Below, piece by piece: positions 8,375 through 18,799 of a stretch of DNA of 35,480 bases. The number at the start of each line of letters is the position of its first letter. Position 1 is the first letter of the stretch. A program made the position numbers and the translations under genes. Source of the DNA: Nocardia concava NBRC 100430 (GTDB taxonomy: Bacteria > Actinomycetota > Actinomycetes > Mycobacteriales > Mycobacteriaceae); the NCBI RefSeq assembly GCF_000308815.1, contig NZ_BAFX01000190.1, positions 1 through 35,480 of the forward strand, written 5' to 3'. The notes beneath the pieces are model-generated. The model had not been told where the DNA came from. It worked only from the letters and a program-made list of their open reading frames with translations, and did no database searches.

Positions 8375-9952
8375 ATGGCATTTCGGTACAGACCGGTCTA
8401 CGGGCTGGTCGTTCTCGCGCTCGCGCTACTCGCCGCACGGGTGCCGGTCGCCCCGGCCTCCGCCGATCCCGGTGGCCCCGAGGTCGTGCATACCGAGACC
8501 GGGCCCGTGCGGGGCGTGCGCTCCGACACCGACCGGTCGTTCCTCGGGATCCCTTTCGCCGCAGCGCCCGTCGGCCCGCTGCGCTGGCAACCGCCCGCGC
8601 CCCCGGAGTCGTGGCACGGCGTGCGCGATGCCACGAGTCCCGGCAATGCCTGCCCGCAGTCGGCCTCGTTCAGCGGCGCGGCGGTGGACACCGAGGACTG
8701 CCTCAATCTGAATGTGTTCACCCCGCGCCATGAGTCGCACGGGCTGCCGGTGATCGTGTTCATCCACGGCGGCTACATGGTGTCCGGTTCGGGCCGTGAG
8801 TATTCCGCGCATCGCATGATCGCTCGTCGCGATGTCGTGGTGGTCACCGTCAACTACCGGCTGGGCGCGCTCGGCGGCCTGTCGCTGGCGGGCGGCGCGG
8901 ACGGTATCGCCGGTGACTACGGCGTCCAGGACCAGCAAGCCGCGCTGCGGTGGGTGCAGCGCAATATCGCGGCCTTCGGTGGCGATCCGCACGAGGTCAC
9001 CATCGACGGACAGTCGGCCGGAGCGGTATCGGTGTGCACCCAGCTGGGTTCGCCGCTGGCGGCCGGGCTGTTCCAGCGCGCCATCGTCCAGAGCGCGCCC
9101 TGCGTGGGAGATGGCTTCGGGCCGTGGCCCACCCGCGATCAGGCCGACCGGCAGGGGCAGACCTTCGCCGCCGCCGTCGGCTGCCCGGACCCGGCCACCG
9201 CGCCCGCCTGCCTGCGCGCCAAGCCCGTCGGCGACCTGCTCGCCGCGCAATCGCCCTACCAGTGGTTTCCCGATATCGACGGGGAGGTTCTGACCAGCTC
9301 GCTGCGGGAGGCGTTCGACTCCGGGCACTTCAACAAGGTGCCGGTGCTCATCACCGATACCCGTGACGAGGAACGGCTGATGGTCGTGCAGCAGTACGGA
9401 TACGGCACGCCGCTGACCGCCGAGGCGTATCCACAGGCGGTGCGCGACTTCTTCGGGGCCGATCGCGCCGATCAGGTGATCGAGCATTATCCGCTCGCCG
9501 ACTACGACCAGCCGGTCCTGGCCTACGCGGCCGCCCGCAGCGACTACGACTACATCTGCGGCGTGCCGACCACGGCCGGTCTGCTCACCCGCCACATTCC
9601 CGCCTATGCCGCGGAATTCGCCGACGAGACCGCCCCCGCCCTGCCCGGAATCCCGGCACCCAGTTTCCCCCTCGGCGCGGCACACGCCTCTGACCTGCCC
9701 TACCTCTACGAGACCAGCAATACCGCACCGGCATTCACCGAGGCGCAGCGGAAACTGTCCGACTCCATGATCGACTACTGGACCGCCTTCGCCCGCACCG
9801 GCGACCCCAATGGCGACCGGCGCACCCCCGCACCGCGTTTCGATCCGGCATCACAGGCGATGCTGCGGTTCACCGAGACCGGGCCGCAGCCCTACACCCG
9901 CTTCGCGGCCGATCACCACTGCGCTTTCTGGGACTCCTACATCACCTGGTGA
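8375..9952 (+). CDS. Exported type-B carboxylesterase
   Basis: A serine esterase of the alpha/beta-hydrolase fold, 525 residues from ATG 8375; an upstream in-frame GTG at 8366 is less likely. Residues 1-30 form a signal peptide (hydrophobic core GLVVLALALLAA, cleavage near ASA-DP). Family signature EDCLNLNVF is at residues 107-115. Probable catalytic residues are S214 in GQSAG, E332 in TRDEE and H437 in AAHASD. Two deviations are visible: the elbow is GQSAG where most members have GESAG, and the oxyanion loop is HGGY (131-134) where most have HGGG. It leads a plus-strand operon with DUF3311, symporter and amidase genes. This suggests an ester is cleaved outside the membrane and a product is then imported. 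The substrate is unknown. Confidence 0.9.
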   Translation: MAFRYRPVYGLVVLALALLAARVPVAPASADPGGPEVVHTETGPVRGVRSDTDRSFLGIPFAAAPVGPLRWQPPAPPESWHGVRDATSPGNACPQSASFSGAAVDTEDCLNLNVFTPRHESHGLPVIVFIHGGYMVSGSGREYSAHRMIARRDVVVVTVNYRLGALGGLSLAGGADGIAGDYGVQDQQAALRWVQRNIAAFGGDPHEVTIDGQSAGAVSVCTQLGSPLAAGLFQRAIVQSAPCVGDGFGPWPTRDQADRQGQTFAAAVGCPDPATAPACLRAKPVGDLLAAQSPYQWFPDIDGEVLTSSLREAFDSGHFNKVPVLITDTRDEERLMVVQQYGYGTPLTAEAYPQAVRDFFGADRADQVIEHYPLADYDQPVLAYAAARSDYDYICGVPTTAGLLTRHIPAYAAEFADETAPALPGIPAPSFPLGAAHASDLPYLYETSNTAPAFTEAQRKLSDSMIDYWTAFARTGDPNGDRRTPAPRFDPASQAMLRFTETGPQPYTRFAADHHCAFWDSYITW

Positions 9953-9984
9953 CCCTCCACCCTCGAAAACCACACGGAGCGACC

Positions 9985-10188
9985 ATGAATCGAAGAATCC
10001 TCACCCTGGCTCCCCTCGTCCCGATCGTGGCGCTGCTGTCGGCGATCTGGCTGCCGTTCGTGAACACGGCCCGGCTGTGGCTGGGCATGCCCGCGCTGTT
10101 CGTGTGGCTGTCGGCCTGGGTGCTGCTGATCACCCCGGCCCTGCTGCTCGCCGAGCGCGGCCGCACCGAGACGGAGGACCGGCCATGA
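9985..10188 (+). CDS. DUF3311 small membrane protein, symporter partner
   Basis: A protein of 67 residues with two hydrophobic segments (LAPLVPIVALLSAIWLPFVN and MPALFVWLSAWVLLITPALLLAE). ATG 9985 is preceded by CGGAG at a suitable distance; an in-frame GTG at 9949 overlaps the esterase stop and is less likely. The stop overlaps the start of the symporter (ATGA). DUF3311-type proteins are commonly encoded just upstream of sodium:solute symporters, much as YhdT precedes PanF. They are thought to be small partner subunits. Their exact function is not established. Confidence 0.78.
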   Translation: MNRRILTLAPLVPIVALLSAIWLPFVNTARLWLGMPALFVWLSAWVLLITPALLLAERGRTETEDRP

Positions 10189-11648
10189 TCCTCACCGTCG
10201 CATTGGTCGGCATGGTGATCATCGCCGCGGTCGGGCTGCGGGCCCGGCGCGGCGCCCACGATCTGTCCGAATGGACCGTCGGCGGGCGGAATTTCGGCAA
10301 GGGAGCCACCTGGTTCCTGCAAGCCGGGGAGGGGTTCACCACCTTCACCTTCCTGGGCGTGGCCAACCGGACGTTCGTGGGCGGGGCCGCCGCCACATAC
10401 GCCATCCCCTATATCCCGCTTTCCTATATCGGCGTCTACTTCCTCGGTCCGCGGCTGTGGCGGCTGGGCACCGAGCGCGGATACCTCACGCAGGCCGACT
10501 ATTTCGTCGACCGCTACCGCTCCCCGCTGTTCGGGAAGATGGTCGCGGTCATCGGGGTGGTGTTCCTGCTGCCCTACCTCCAGCTACAGATCACCGGGCT
10601 GGGCACCATCGTGCGGCTGGTCACCGGCAGCCGGAGTTCGGGCACTTGGAGCATGGTCATCGCGACGGTGCTGATGGTGGCGTTCGTGCTGTGGTCGGGG
10701 ATTCGCGGCATCGCGGGCACGGCCTATCTCAAGGACGCCCTCATGATCGTGGCCATGCTGGTGCTGGTCATCGCGGTGCCCGCGCACTTCTCGGGCGGCA
10801 TCTCGGCGATGTTCCACGAAATCCAGGACAGCGCACCGGCATTGCTGAGCGTGCCGCACAATGACGGTCCGGCGGGGTCGGTGTGGTGGATCAGCAGTGT
10901 GCTGATCTCGGCCATCGGCAGCGCGTTCTTCACGCTGCCGCATCTGTGGCCGCCGCTGCTGGCCTCGCGGGACGAGCGGGTGATCCGCAGCAACAACACC
11001 TGGCTGCCGCTGTATCAGGTGGTGATCATCCTGCCGATCATCATCGGGTTCACCGGCGTGCTGGCGCGATTGCACGGCGCGAAGGTGCCGCCCGGTGGCG
11101 TGCTGCTGTGGCTGACCGGGGAGTCGCTGCCGGATTGGCTGGTCGGGGTGGTCGCGGTGGCCGCCGCCGCGGCGGCCATGGTGCCCGCGGCCGCCATCTG
11201 CCTGGGGATGTCGTCGCTGGTGGCGCACAATCTGATTCCGCTGCGGGGCGAGCGGGCGCGGTTGACGCTCAATCACGGGACCGTCGTCGTCGCGGCGGGG
11301 CTGACGCTGCTGCTGGCCATCCATCGGCCCAGCGCGCTGGCCGATCTGCTGCTGCTGACCTTCAGCGGGCTGGCGCAAACCGCACCCGCGTTTCTCGCCG
11401 CGCTCGGTGAACGCCGGTGGCTGGCAACGGGTCCGGCCATGGCGGGAACGGTCGCGGGTATCGCGGTGGTGGCCTGGGTGGAGCTGGGCAAACACTATGC
11501 GGACGTGCACAACGTGAACTCCGGCATTCTGGGGTTGATTGTGAACATCGTGGTGTGCGCGTGCGCGCAGGCGCTGCTGATGGCCTGGCGCGCACGGGCT
11601 TCCGTCGTCGCCGAGCCCGCGTCGCAACCGACCACCGTCGAAAGCTGA
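10185..11648 (+). CDS. Sodium:solute symporter (SSS family)
   Basis: A protein of 487 residues with about thirteen membrane segments. ATG 10185 overlaps the DUF3311 stop (ATGA) and has GGAGG upstream. Family features include DLSEWTVGGRNFGKGATWFLQAGEGFTTFTFLG near residues 24-56 (the SSS entrance helices) and GYLTQADYFVDRYRSPLFGKMVAVIGVVFLLPYLQLQITGLG. The family couples sodium entry to uptake of sugars, amino acids, organic acids or vitamins. The substrate is not readable from sequence. In context it may import the product of the exported esterase, for the amidase or the amine oxidase to use; this is inference. Confidence 0.88.
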   Translation: MILTVALVGMVIIAAVGLRARRGAHDLSEWTVGGRNFGKGATWFLQAGEGFTTFTFLGVANRTFVGGAAATYAIPYIPLSYIGVYFLGPRLWRLGTERGYLTQADYFVDRYRSPLFGKMVAVIGVVFLLPYLQLQITGLGTIVRLVTGSRSSGTWSMVIATVLMVAFVLWSGIRGIAGTAYLKDALMIVAMLVLVIAVPAHFSGGISAMFHEIQDSAPALLSVPHNDGPAGSVWWISSVLISAIGSAFFTLPHLWPPLLASRDERVIRSNNTWLPLYQVVIILPIIIGFTGVLARLHGAKVPPGGVLLWLTGESLPDWLVGVVAVAAAAAAMVPAAAICLGMSSLVAHNLIPLRGERARLTLNHGTVVVAAGLTLLLAIHRPSALADLLLLTFSGLAQTAPAFLAALGERRWLATGPAMAGTVAGIAVVAWVELGKHYADVHNVNSGILGLIVNIVVCACAQALLMAWRARASVVAEPASQPTTVES

Positions 11649-11657
11649 GGAGCGCCG

Positions 11658-13092
11658 ATGTCTTCCGATATCTGCCTCATCACCGCCGTCGAACTCGCCC
11701 GGCTGCTGCAGGCCGGAGAGCTGTCGGCCGTCGAAGTGGTCCAGGCGCACCTGGAGCGCATCGAGGCGGTCAATCCCCGGGTCAACGCGTTGGTCACGGT
11801 GACCGCCGAGCAGGCGCTGGATCAGGCCCGAGCTGCCGATGCCGTGCTTGCCGCGGGTGGTGATCTCGGCCCGCTGCACGGTATCCCGATGGCGCACAAG
11901 GACACCCACGACACCGCTGGAATCCGGACAACACACGGCAGCCCCCTGTTCGCGCACCATATTCCCGAGCGCGACGAGCTGATCATCGAAAGAATCAGGG
12001 CGGCGGGCGCTATCACGCTCGGCAAGACCAACGTGCCCGAATTCGCGGCGGGCTCACACACCTTCAACACGCTGTTCGGAGCCACCCGCAACCCCTACGA
12101 CCTGGACCGGTCGGCGGGCGGTAGCAGTGGCGGCGCGGCGGCGGCCCTGGCCTGCGGCATGCACTCGCTCGCCGACGGCTCCGATATGGGTGGCTCCCTG
12201 CGCAATCCGGCCTCGTTCTGCAATGTGGTCGGCTTCCGGCCCTCGCCTGGACGGGTGCCGACCTGGCCGAATCCGGCGGCGTGGTCGACGATGGCGGTGC
12301 AGGGGCCGATGGCACGCACGGTGTCCGATGTCGCGTTGCTGTTGTCGGTGCTGGCGGGTCCGGATCCGCGCAGTCCCATCGCCCGGTCCGAACCCGGGGC
12401 GCTATTCGCTCCCCCGCTGGACTGCGAGGTGTGCGGGCTGCGGGTGGCCTGGTCGCCGGATCTGGGCGGTGCGGTCCCGGTCGACCGCGCGGTCCGGTCG
12501 GTGATCGAGCCTGCCGCAAGCGTTTTCGCCGAGCTCGGGGCACACCTCGAACCGGACTGCCCGGATCTGTCGGGCGCGGAGGAGGTTTTCCGCACCCTGC
12601 GCGCCTGGCAGTTCGCGCTGGGTCTGGGACCACTACTCGCGCAGCGGGATTCGCTCAAAGCCTCGCTGGTCCGCAATATCGAGGCCGGGCACGCGCTCAG
12701 CGGCAACGATATCGCCGCCGCCGAACTCGCGCACACCGCGCTGTTTCATCGGATGCGCGAATTCTTCGACCGCTACGACATTCTCGTGCTTCCGGTCAGC
12801 CAGGTCCCGCCGTTCCCGATCGACCTCGAATACCCGGAAGCAGTCGACGGCGAGCCCGTCGCCGACTACCTCGCGTGGATGCGGTCGGCGTATTTCATCA
12901 GTGCGACCGGCTGCCCGGCACTGTCGGTGCCCGCCGGTTTCACCGCGGACGGGCTGCCGGTCGGGATCCAGATCGTCGGCCCGCACGGTGCGGACCGACT
13001 GGTCCTCGAGGTTGGCCACGCCTTCGAGCAGGCCACCCGCCACGGTGCGGTGCGTCCGCCGATCCTGGCCGACGCACCCGTTCCGGCGCGCG

Positions 13093-13109
<17 letters not shown>
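11658..13109 (+). CDS. Amidase-signature family amidohydrolase
   Basis: The enzyme hydrolyses carboxylic amides with a Ser-cisSer-Lys triad. The 483 residues are normal for the family. The triad is visible as K81 (PMAHKD), S156 (GGSSGG) and S180 (SDMGGSLRNPA), with the expected 24-residue distance between the two serines. The start at 11658 is preceded by GAGGAG. It is the last gene of the esterase-symporter operon, ten bases after the symporter, so it probably acts on an imported amide. No GatB partner is nearby, which argues against a GatA role. Its 3' end overlaps the end of the convergent ABC-F gene by 17 bases. Confidence 0.92.
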
Positions 13110-14724
<1,615 letters not shown>

Positions 14725-14941
14725 AAGCGTCTCCTCGGGTGCAGCAGGGTACGGATCGGTCAACAAGCGATTGTGCGTCGCATGAACACACAAGAACCAC
14801 CGATTTTATCCCAGCCGCCAGGGACCCCGAGGTCAGGCCCATGGTCAGGTACGTCACCCCCGCCGCCACGCAGGGTCAGCATCGTCATTGCGCCCTCGAC
14901 CACGACGTATCTCATTTGCCCGAGGCTGTCGTACACCGACT

Positions 14942-15610
14942 CTATTGACCGGGAGCCAGAACGGTCACCGTCGTCTGAGCCGTGATCGGCGCTCCACCGT
15001 CGGGCGTGACCGTGATCGCGATCGTGTACGTCCCGGCTTCGTGGATGTCGTCTTTGTGGTCGAGTTGTGCGCCGTTGTCACTGCAGTTGCTGCTCCGGAA
15101 TACGTAACTGTGGCCGGATTCATTGCTGACTTTCCCGTACACCGTGCATTTGCTCTGAGTCAGCGGCGCCGAATCCACGAATGTTTTCCAGCTGATTATC
15201 ACGCCGACGAACTCCCGATACGTGTCGAGTTGGTACAGATCAGGCCCGACGCGTGTCGGGGAGTAGATTGCGTCGGTTGCGATCTCAACCTTGTCTACGC
15301 CCCGCACGGTTGGGGCCGTCCCGGTCGGAGACGGCGACACCCTCGACGTATTCCGCGGCGTCGAGGACGCAACGAAGGACGGAGCGGCGGGGAACGCGGC
15401 CGGAACCGGCGGCGATTGACTGGTGCTCGCTGTCGCCGCAGGCCCGGGTTTCGAACACTGCACAAACCCGAAGATCACTGTGGCCATCACTCCCAGCACC
15501 CCGGCCAGACCACCGACCATCGTCCAGAATTCCGAACGCCTGTGACCGGCGATGTCGCCGTTACCGTTGGGGCCCTTTCCCGTAGGCAGCGTGGGCCCTG
15601 GCCCGTTCAT
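14942..15610 (-). CDS. Single-pass membrane protein with extracytoplasmic domain, unknown function
   Basis: A protein of 222 residues from ATG 15610, which overlaps the stop of the upstream gene as ATGA; the frame extends to 15658. Residues 1-27 are a hydrophilic Gly/Pro-rich cytoplasmic tail. Residues 28-50 are one membrane segment (FWTMVGGLAGVLGVMATVIFGFV). Residues 55-100 are a Pro/Ser/Thr-rich linker. Residues 105-222 form a beta-rich outer domain with two cysteines (C155 in SKCTVYGK and C176 in SSNCSDN) that may form a disulphide. The end (AGTYTIAITVTPDGGAPITAQTTVTVL) has the alternating pattern of an Ig-like sandwich. The architecture copies that of the upstream partner, so the two probably act together at the cell surface. 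No family is recognised. Confidence 0.72.
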   Translation of the reverse strand: MNGPGPTLPTGKGPNGNGDIAGHRRSEFWTMVGGLAGVLGVMATVIFGFVQCSKPGPAATASTSQSPPVPAAFPAAPSFVASSTPRNTSRVSPSPTGTAPTVRGVDKVEIATDAIYSPTRVGPDLYQLDTYREFVGVIISWKTFVDSAPLTQSKCTVYGKVSNESGHSYVFRSSNCSDNGAQLDHKDDIHEAGTYTIAITVTPDGGAPITAQTTVTVLAPGQ

Positions 15611-16521
15611 CGCGCCGGCCCCGGGGACCCGGCGCACAGAATCTGGAGACTTCCCCACGCGTTGGCCATATCCTGTCCACCACGGGTGTCGTAAATAGTG
15701 AGACGGGTAACTCCAGCGATGTTGATGTCTACCAACAGCGCCGGATCGGTCGGTCCCCTTGTCTCCGAGTACAGTTCACGACCGCCGTCGCCCAGGATGA
15801 CGAAGCGCCCCGACCCGATGCCCGAGTTTCCGGAGTCAGTGTTCTTGCCGATCCAGGCTTTGAACTCGCTGCACTGTCCGCCAATCGCCCAGACCGCCTT
15901 GTTGTTCTGATCGGACGCGCTCGACTGATAGTTGCCGACGATGCTGGCCGGAAACGACTCCGCACCGATCCGCACGGGATCGACAAGGTCGAAGCCGTTA
16001 TTCCAGGTGACCGCCCGCAATTGGGTCAGCTTGTACCAAATCGGACCTGAAACCCGCGGGGCGACTATAGAAGTCTCACTGACGGAGGCGCGCGGCGTAG
16101 TTGGATTGGAGGATGGAACCGCGTTTGCCGACGGACTCACCAGCACCGGGAACAGGGACTTTGTGGCCTGCATATTCTCCGAATCGGAGTTGTCACTACC
16201 TCGCCCGGGCCACAGCGTGAACACCAGGATCCCGGCTACCAGCCCGACGACCACAAGACCGCCGACCAGCGTATACCGCCGATTGCTTCGTGTCTCCTTG
16301 GTACCCTGGCGAGCCTTCTCCGCTTCGCGCTGGAAAAAGCCGAAATCGGTCTTGGACCGAACCCGGTGCGTGTACGTCTCGTTTTGGTCAGCCTGTCGCT
16401 GACCGCTGAGTTCGGCCCGCGCCTCGATGCGCCCTTGGGGTTCATGCCCGCCGGAACGGAGGTCTTCGTTCACACGATGGAGGCTAAACTCCACCAGCCG
16501 ATTGCGGACCAGTTGCGTCAA
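15607..16521 (-). CDS. Single-pass membrane protein with NPCBM-like outer domain
   Basis: A protein of up to 304 residues. The TTG start at 16521 is weakly supported; GTG at 16494 or 16473 are alternatives. Residues 1-82 are charged and cytoplasmic (TDFGFFQREAEKARQGTKETRSNRR). Residues 83-105 are a membrane helix (YTLVGGLVVVGLVAGILVFTLWP). Residues 107-158 are a Ser/Pro/Asn-rich linker. Residues 160-297 resemble the NPCBM carbohydrate-binding-like fold: KAVWAIGGQCSEFKAWIGK, then GRFVILGDGGRELYSE, then LLVDINIAGVTRLTIYD, closing with AWGSLQILC. C217 and C296 may be a disulphide pair. Such domains are often appended to surface or regulatory membrane proteins. A cell-wall glycan or ligand sensor is possible but unproven. 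The next gene overlaps by four bases. Confidence 0.72.
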   Translation of the reverse strand: MTQLVRNRLVEFSLHRVNEDLRSGGHEPQGRIEARAELSGQRQADQNETYTHRVRSKTDFGFFQREAEKARQGTKETRSNRRYTLVGGLVVVGLVAGILVFTLWPGRGSDNSDSENMQATKSLFPVLVSPSANAVPSSNPTTPRASVSETSIVAPRVSGPIWYKLTQLRAVTWNNGFDLVDPVRIGAESFPASIVGNYQSSASDQNNKAVWAIGGQCSEFKAWIGKNTDSGNSGIGSGRFVILGDGGRELYSETRGPTDPALLVDINIAGVTRLTIYDTRGGQDMANAWGSLQILCAGSPGPAR

Positions 16522-16927
16522 TCAATCGAGAGTAACCTCTGACACGATCCAGCCGTCCAGTCCGAACTGCTTGTCCTCGCCAACACCACTTTTAGGAAGC
16601 GCCGACTATCCATGATAGGCAGAGATTAGATAAAGCGTTCCCCGCGAAGCCAATTCGAACTTATCCGCGAATGGTTTACAGCCCCTGCGCCGCAGCAGAT
16701 GTCGTATCGATCAAGGGACACAATCCGATTCGTGGAGATTGCTGTCCAGACATGACAGGGGGCGGTGGTGAGTCGGTCTGCACACAGCTCGAGACAGATG
16801 CTGATGTCGCCTGGCCTCAGGTAGCGCCGGAAGCAGTCTCGACCAGTTCGGTGAGCACAAGCTGCAGTCGACCACACTTGGGTCATTCGGCTTTGACGGC
16901 CAGTTAGTTAGGTGCCATAGTATCTTC
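16522..16927. other. Gene-poor stretch of 406 bases
   Basis: No convincing gene is seen. Composition is visibly more AT-rich than the neighbours, for example around 16610-16680. The open frames here (minus 16626-16886, plus 16671-16907) lack a ribosome binding site, recognisable motifs and the strong third-position GC bias of the real genes. The stretch should hold the promoter of the minus-strand membrane-protein pair at its left end and the marR promoter at its right end. It may be a scar of gene loss. Confidence 0.5.
16905..16920 (+). promoter_or_regulatory. Candidate MarR operator half, upstream of marR
   Basis: TAGTTAGG at 16905-16912 is repeated exactly at 17489-17496 ahead of the next gene. 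Here the second arm is poorly conserved (CATAGTA). It ends 8 bases before the marR ATG at 16928, where a bound repressor could block transcription or translation. Autoregulation is typical for MarR proteins; the site itself is inferred from the shared word only. Confidence 0.3.
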
Positions 16928-17452
16928 ATGGGATCGGATCTCGAGGCGCTTCAGGCACCCACGCTGGACCAGGCTCGCTCGCAGATCCGGCGGTATGGGC
17001 TCGAAGGCGATGTCGACCCGCAGGTGGTGTTGGTCGCGGTTCGGCTGCTCGCTACGGGAGCCAGTCTCGCCAAGGCGTCCGAGGCGCACTTCGCGCGGTT
17101 CGGGTTGTCTACGGGGCGTTATCGGTTGCTGGCCGCGCTGGAGGATGCCGATGGTGAGTTGTCGCCGTCGCATTTGGCGGGCGTTCTCGGGGTGACTCGG
17201 GCGACGGTGACGGGGCTTATCGCCAGCCTCGAGCAGCAAGGATTGGCGTGTCGCCGCGCGTCCGCGGAGGACGGACGCAGCGTGATGGTCGTACTCACCG
17301 CACGCGGTGCACAGAAGTTGCGGGAAATGGCTCCCGAGCATTTCGGCCGTTTACAGGCGATGGCCGGAGCACTTACTCCCGCTGAGCGTGCCACCTTCCT
17401 CGATCTCCTCGAACGCGTCGGCCAAGGTATCGGCACGCTGTCCGCGGACTGA
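16928..17452 (+). CDS. MarR-family transcriptional regulator
   Basis: A protein of 174 residues. The winged-helix core spans about residues 45-145: FARFGLSTGRYRLLAALEDADGELSPSHLAGVLGVTRATVTGLIASLEQQGLACRRASAEDGRSVMVVLTARGAQKL. The ASAEDGRSVMVVLT segment is the typical MarR wing (family pattern D.RD.R...V.LT). The N-terminal 30 residues are a longer lead-in than usual. ATG 16928 has no good ribosome binding site. MarR proteins are dimeric repressors released by small aromatic or oxidising ligands. It lies 55 bases ahead of the membrane protein/NmrA/Nudix genes on the same strand and probably controls them together with itself. Confidence 0.88.
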   Translation: MGSDLEALQAPTLDQARSQIRRYGLEGDVDPQVVLVAVRLLATGASLAKASEAHFARFGLSTGRYRLLAALEDADGELSPSHLAGVLGVTRATVTGLIASLEQQGLACRRASAEDGRSVMVVLTARGAQKLREMAPEHFGRLQAMAGALTPAERATFLDLLERVGQGIGTLSAD

Positions 17453-17488
17453 ACACACACGCCTTGGAAGCACTCTTCTCTGCCCCTA

Positions 17489-17506
17489 TAGTTAGGAGGC
17501 TAATTA
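17489..17506 (+). promoter_or_regulatory. Near-perfect palindrome covering the ribosome binding site, candidate MarR operator
   Basis: Arms TAGTTAG and CTAATTA flank GAGG, with six of seven positions complementary and a perfect inner TTAG/CTAA. The GGAGG inside is the Shine-Dalgarno sequence of the gene starting at 17508. A protein bound here would cover the translation start region. The first arm is shared with the site before marR at 16905. Confidence 0.45.
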
Positions 17507-17507
17507 A

Positions 17508-17921
17508 ATGCGTGTAGCGAACGCGCCGCCGCGATTCGCGCTGTGGCGTGAGGTCCTGTTCGCCTATCTGGCACCGGCGCTGTCGGCGGAAGCGGGCGGA
17601 TTGATCACCCGGCAGCCCGAGCTGATGCTCGCCGCGCCAACCTCGATCGCGGGCACCTCCGCCGTCGTCGCCTTCGCGCTCGGACTTTGGTTGCGGCACC
17701 GCGGATCCCGCATCGCCTGGCTGCCGACTGCCGCACCCGCTGCCCTCGCGGCCGGGTTCGGTCTCTCTACGACCGCCCTCGCGGCCATAGCAGCCCAATT
17801 ACTCACCCGCACACCGTGGTTCGGTGAGCGTATTCGCCTCGATGTCCCCCTCGCCACGGCCGTGGCTTCCACGATCGTCGTGTGGCGCTGGGCCTCGATC
17901 CGTCGGAAGGAAGTTCAATGA
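17508..17921 (+). CDS. Small membrane protein, unknown function
   Basis: A protein of 137 residues with about four hydrophobic stretches (AYLAPALSAEAGGLITR, TSIAGTSAVVAFALGLWL, AWLPTAAPAALAAGFGLSTTALAAIAA, VPLATAVASTIVVWRWA). ATG 17508 has a strong AGGAGG eight to nine bases upstream. Its stop overlaps the start of the NmrA-like gene (ATGA), so it is in the MarR-controlled operon. I do not recognise the family. Small membrane proteins next to MarR regulators are often part of drug or stress responses, but nothing in this sequence shows a transport function. Confidence 0.65.
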   Translation: MRVANAPPRFALWREVLFAYLAPALSAEAGGLITRQPELMLAAPTSIAGTSAVVAFALGLWLRHRGSRIAWLPTAAPAALAAGFGLSTTALAAIAAQLLTRTPWFGERIRLDVPLATAVASTIVVWRWASIRRKEVQ

Positions 17922-18799
17922 TCGTCATCATGGGCGCGACCGGCGCGACCGGCAGCGCCTTGCTGCGGCGCCTCGCGGACTCGGGAGTCCCCTGCCGGGC
18001 CCTGAGCCGAGAGCCGAATCGATTGCACGGGAAGGTATTCGCTCGGGCGGGTGTCGACGTACGCCAGGCAGACGCGCGGGATCCCGATTCGCTGCGCGCC
18101 GCGTTCTGGGGCGCGACACAGCTGTTCTTGACCATGGCCAACAGCCCGGACCAGGTCGAACTCGAAACCCGGGCAATCGAAATCGCCGCCGAGCGCGGCA
18201 TCGGCCACGTCGTGAAGCTCTCCGCCCCCACCGCTGCGGCGGACTCGCCGGTGGCCATCGCGCGGTGGCACTACGCGATCGAGGAAGCGTTGCGGGGTTC
18301 GGGCATGACCCATACCATCCTGCGTCCTTACGCGTTCATGCAGAAACTGCTGCTGCTCGCACCCCAGGTCGCGGAGCACCGCATCATCACCGGAACCATG
18401 GGCACAGCCGCTTGCAACTACATCGACTGCCGCGACATCGCCGACGTCGCGGCCGCAGCCCTCACCCGCAGTGAAATCGCCGGAGGCACTTACACTCTCA
18501 CCGGATCACAGACCTACAGCTACCCTCAGCTCGCCGACCAGCTGGGCACGCTAATCGACGTCCCGATCCGCTATATCGATCTGCCGCCCAGCGATTTCCG
18601 CGCCGAACTCATCGAACGGTCGGGTATGCCGGACTGGCTGGCTGATCACATCGTCGAAATCCAACGCCTGGCCGCCACAAATCCCGAACGGCCGACCGAT
18701 ATGGTGGCCAACATCCTGGGTAGACCACCGCGCACACTGGAGTCATTTCTGTCCGAAAACCTCGACGCATTCACCCAGCTCGAGCCGGTGACCCGATGA
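17918..18799 (+). CDS. NmrA-like NAD(P)-binding protein
   Basis: A protein of 293 residues with an atypical short-chain dehydrogenase fold. The Rossmann motif GATGATGSALLRRL is at residues 6-19, close to the start. The pattern LFLTMANSPDQVELETRAIEIAAERGIGHVVKLSA, then TILRPYAFMQKLL, is typical of NmrA/azoreductase-like proteins. They lack the classical YxxxK catalytic pair and may act as redox sensors or quinone/NAD(P)H-dependent reductases. ATG 17918 overlaps the previous stop (ATGA) and has GGAAGGAAG upstream; the stop overlaps the Nudix start (ATGA). With MarR upstream, a redox or electrophile response is plausible. Confidence 0.85.
   Translation: MIVIMGATGATGSALLRRLADSGVPCRALSREPNRLHGKVFARAGVDVRQADARDPDSLRAAFWGATQLFLTMANSPDQVELETRAIEIAAERGIGHVVKLSAPTAAADSPVAIARWHYAIEEALRGSGMTHTILRPYAFMQKLLLLAPQVAEHRIITGTMGTAACNYIDCRDIADVAAAALTRSEIAGGTYTLTGSQTYSYPQLADQLGTLIDVPIRYIDLPPSDFRAELIERSGMPDWLADHIVEIQRLAATNPERPTDMVANILGRPPRTLESFLSENLDAFTQLEPVTR

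Noticed and set aside
14803..14860. A GGGAC word upstream of the ABC-F gene (near 14821) as another Dos-type box
   Set aside because: The second half-site does not follow at the right spacing (CCCGAGGTC), and ABC-F is not a dormancy-type gene.
16626..16907. Two short overlapping open frames (86 codons minus, 78 codons plus) in the gene-poor gap
   Set aside because: They have no ribosome binding site, no motif and no third-position GC bias, and they exclude each other.
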